DNA from: Chromatiales bacterium | GTDB lineage: Bacteria > Pseudomonadota > Gammaproteobacteria > JACCYU01 | DNA length: 9,207 nt | Reading direction: 5' to 3' | NCBI GenBank assembly: GCA_031177845.1 | Contig: JAPSGG010000033.1 | Span: 1-9,207, forward strand | Part shown: positions 8,679 through 9,207 of the stretch, in pieces | Layout: each line of letters begins with the position of its first letter | Numbering within the stretch: position 1 is the first letter of the stretch | Translations under genes and position numbers: made by a program | The notes under the pieces: model-generated | The model's database searches: none | What the model was told of the DNA's origin: nothing | The model's input: the letters and a program-made list of their open reading frames with translations, nothing else

Positions 8679-8766
8679 GGTCATTCCTTGCCCGTGCAAG
8701 CCTCGGGGGTGCCGATCTGAAAAATGAAGAGACGCGCACCAGGGTACAGTGGTAAAGGAGCTTGCC

Positions 8767-8862
8767 ATGATCCGCTTGGAGCAAACTCCCCCTATCGCCT
8801 ATTGCAGGGGTCGGCGCACGCGTGGCTTCGCAGCGGCCGAACGCTTCAAAGTCAAATCATGA
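8767..8862 (+). CDS. Possible 31-residue ORF with ideal RBS
   Basis: AAGGAG at 8755-8760 lies six bases before ATG 8767, which opens a 31-residue basic ORF (MIRLEQTPPIAYCRGRRTRG and on) ending at TGA 8860-8862. It converges with the hydrolase gene, 14 bases from that stop. The initiation site is the best on the plus strand in this part, but the peptide resembles nothing known to me. It could be an N-terminal remnant or chance. Confidence 0.28.
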   Translation: MIRLEQTPPIAYCRGRRTRGFAAAERFKVKS

Positions 8863-8876
8863 GTAAAGACTGTTGC

Positions 8877-9207
8877 TCACTCGGGCGCGAGATTGGTAGC
8901 CAGAAATTCGGCAACTGCCCTTTGTGCCTTCCTGTGCGCTTCTTCGTTATAGGCGAGGGTTGGTGCATACTCCACACACGAGTCGCTGTAGTCGAATACT
9001 TGCCCAGTGCGGATGTTGATGATGGTGCCATCGATGAGTTCCCTCATTCGGCACCGCCGCGTCACCTGAGCCTCGGGTAACGTAATAGGAGTTTTCAGAA
9101 GCGGCCAGTCGAACACGTGATGTGCTCCGGCGTATTCCACCAACTGGACATCATTGCCAAATTTCCGCAAGCGTTCCATATATGCCCGACATGGCGCGAC
9201 CGGATTG
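8877..9207 (-). CDS. Dienelactone hydrolase family protein, C-terminal part
   Basis: An alpha/beta-hydrolase of the dienelactone hydrolase family; the start lies beyond the right edge. The visible 109 codons include NPVAPCRAY, which follows the strand carrying the catalytic Asp, then a helix (ERLRKFGNDVQLVEY) and the GAHHVFD loop, which holds the catalytic His. The insert TRRCRMRE and the final helix (HRKAQRAVAEFLATNL) are typical of a secreted or cytosolic DLH subgroup. The frame is open to the window edge; the internal ATG 9179 is not the start. TGA stop at 8877-8879. Probably a host gene at the boundary of the decayed island. Substrate unknown. Confidence 0.87.
   Translation of the reverse strand, partial: NPVAPCRAYMERLRKFGNDVQLVEYAGAHHVFDWPLLKTPITLPEAQVTRRCRMRELIDGTIINIRTGQVFDYSDSCVEYAPTLAYNEEAHRKAQRAVAEFLATNLAPE

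Noticed and set aside
8724..9080. 118-codon rightward frame across the hydrolase gene.
   Set aside because: Mostly antisense to the well-supported dienelactone hydrolase coding region.

Overview
The window looks like a piece of a GC-rich bacterial chromosome, probably proteobacterial. The ppdK gene has strongly G/C-biased third codon positions, and the remnants of an ArdC-like antirestriction module fit that group. No rRNA or tRNA is present, so the lineage call is weak. The striking feature is that ppdK is the only full-length gene with every expected motif. Almost everything else is truncated, frameshifted, interrupted by a stop codon or missing a key residue.

Left part (1-1792): a DUF1326 protein reads rightward (244-852). 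Its strong ribosome binding site points to an earlier ATG at 223, whose frame meets a TGA after five codons. Facing it tail to tail, 6 bases away, is a leftward GlxA/AraC-type regulator (859-1533) that keeps its DNA-binding half but has lost the first part of its DJ-1/PfpI-like domain.

Centre (1793-4580): a complete pyruvate, phosphate dikinase gene reads leftward. Nucleotide, phospho-histidine and PEP-site residues are all recognisable. Its best ribosome binding site does not serve the expected start. It serves a 14-codon leader ORF that ends just upstream.

Right part (4581-9207): a 500-base gap with no recognised gene is followed by the first fifth of a rightward GMC oxidoreductase, ending at an in-frame TGA where the family has Trp. 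About 900 bases without a recognisable gene follow, holding a terminator-like hairpin and a 16-bp perfect palindrome. From about 8680 down to 6335 runs a leftward train of small genes and fragments resembling a decayed genomic-island cassette: a short basic N-terminus, an unidentified C-terminus, a small 'RRARQAELIRQW' protein, a short tail fragment, a frameshifted Cys-rich protein, and an ArdC/M78-like metalloprotein whose first zinc-binding His is Arg. ATGA-type overlaps between several of these suggest they once formed a coupled operon. The window ends inside a leftward dienelactone hydrolase family gene (8877-9207), probably host sequence.

I found no new system that can be defended as functional. 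The most interesting material is the small-gene train, the leader ORF of ppdK, and the pattern of decay, including two independent Trp-to-TGA changes.
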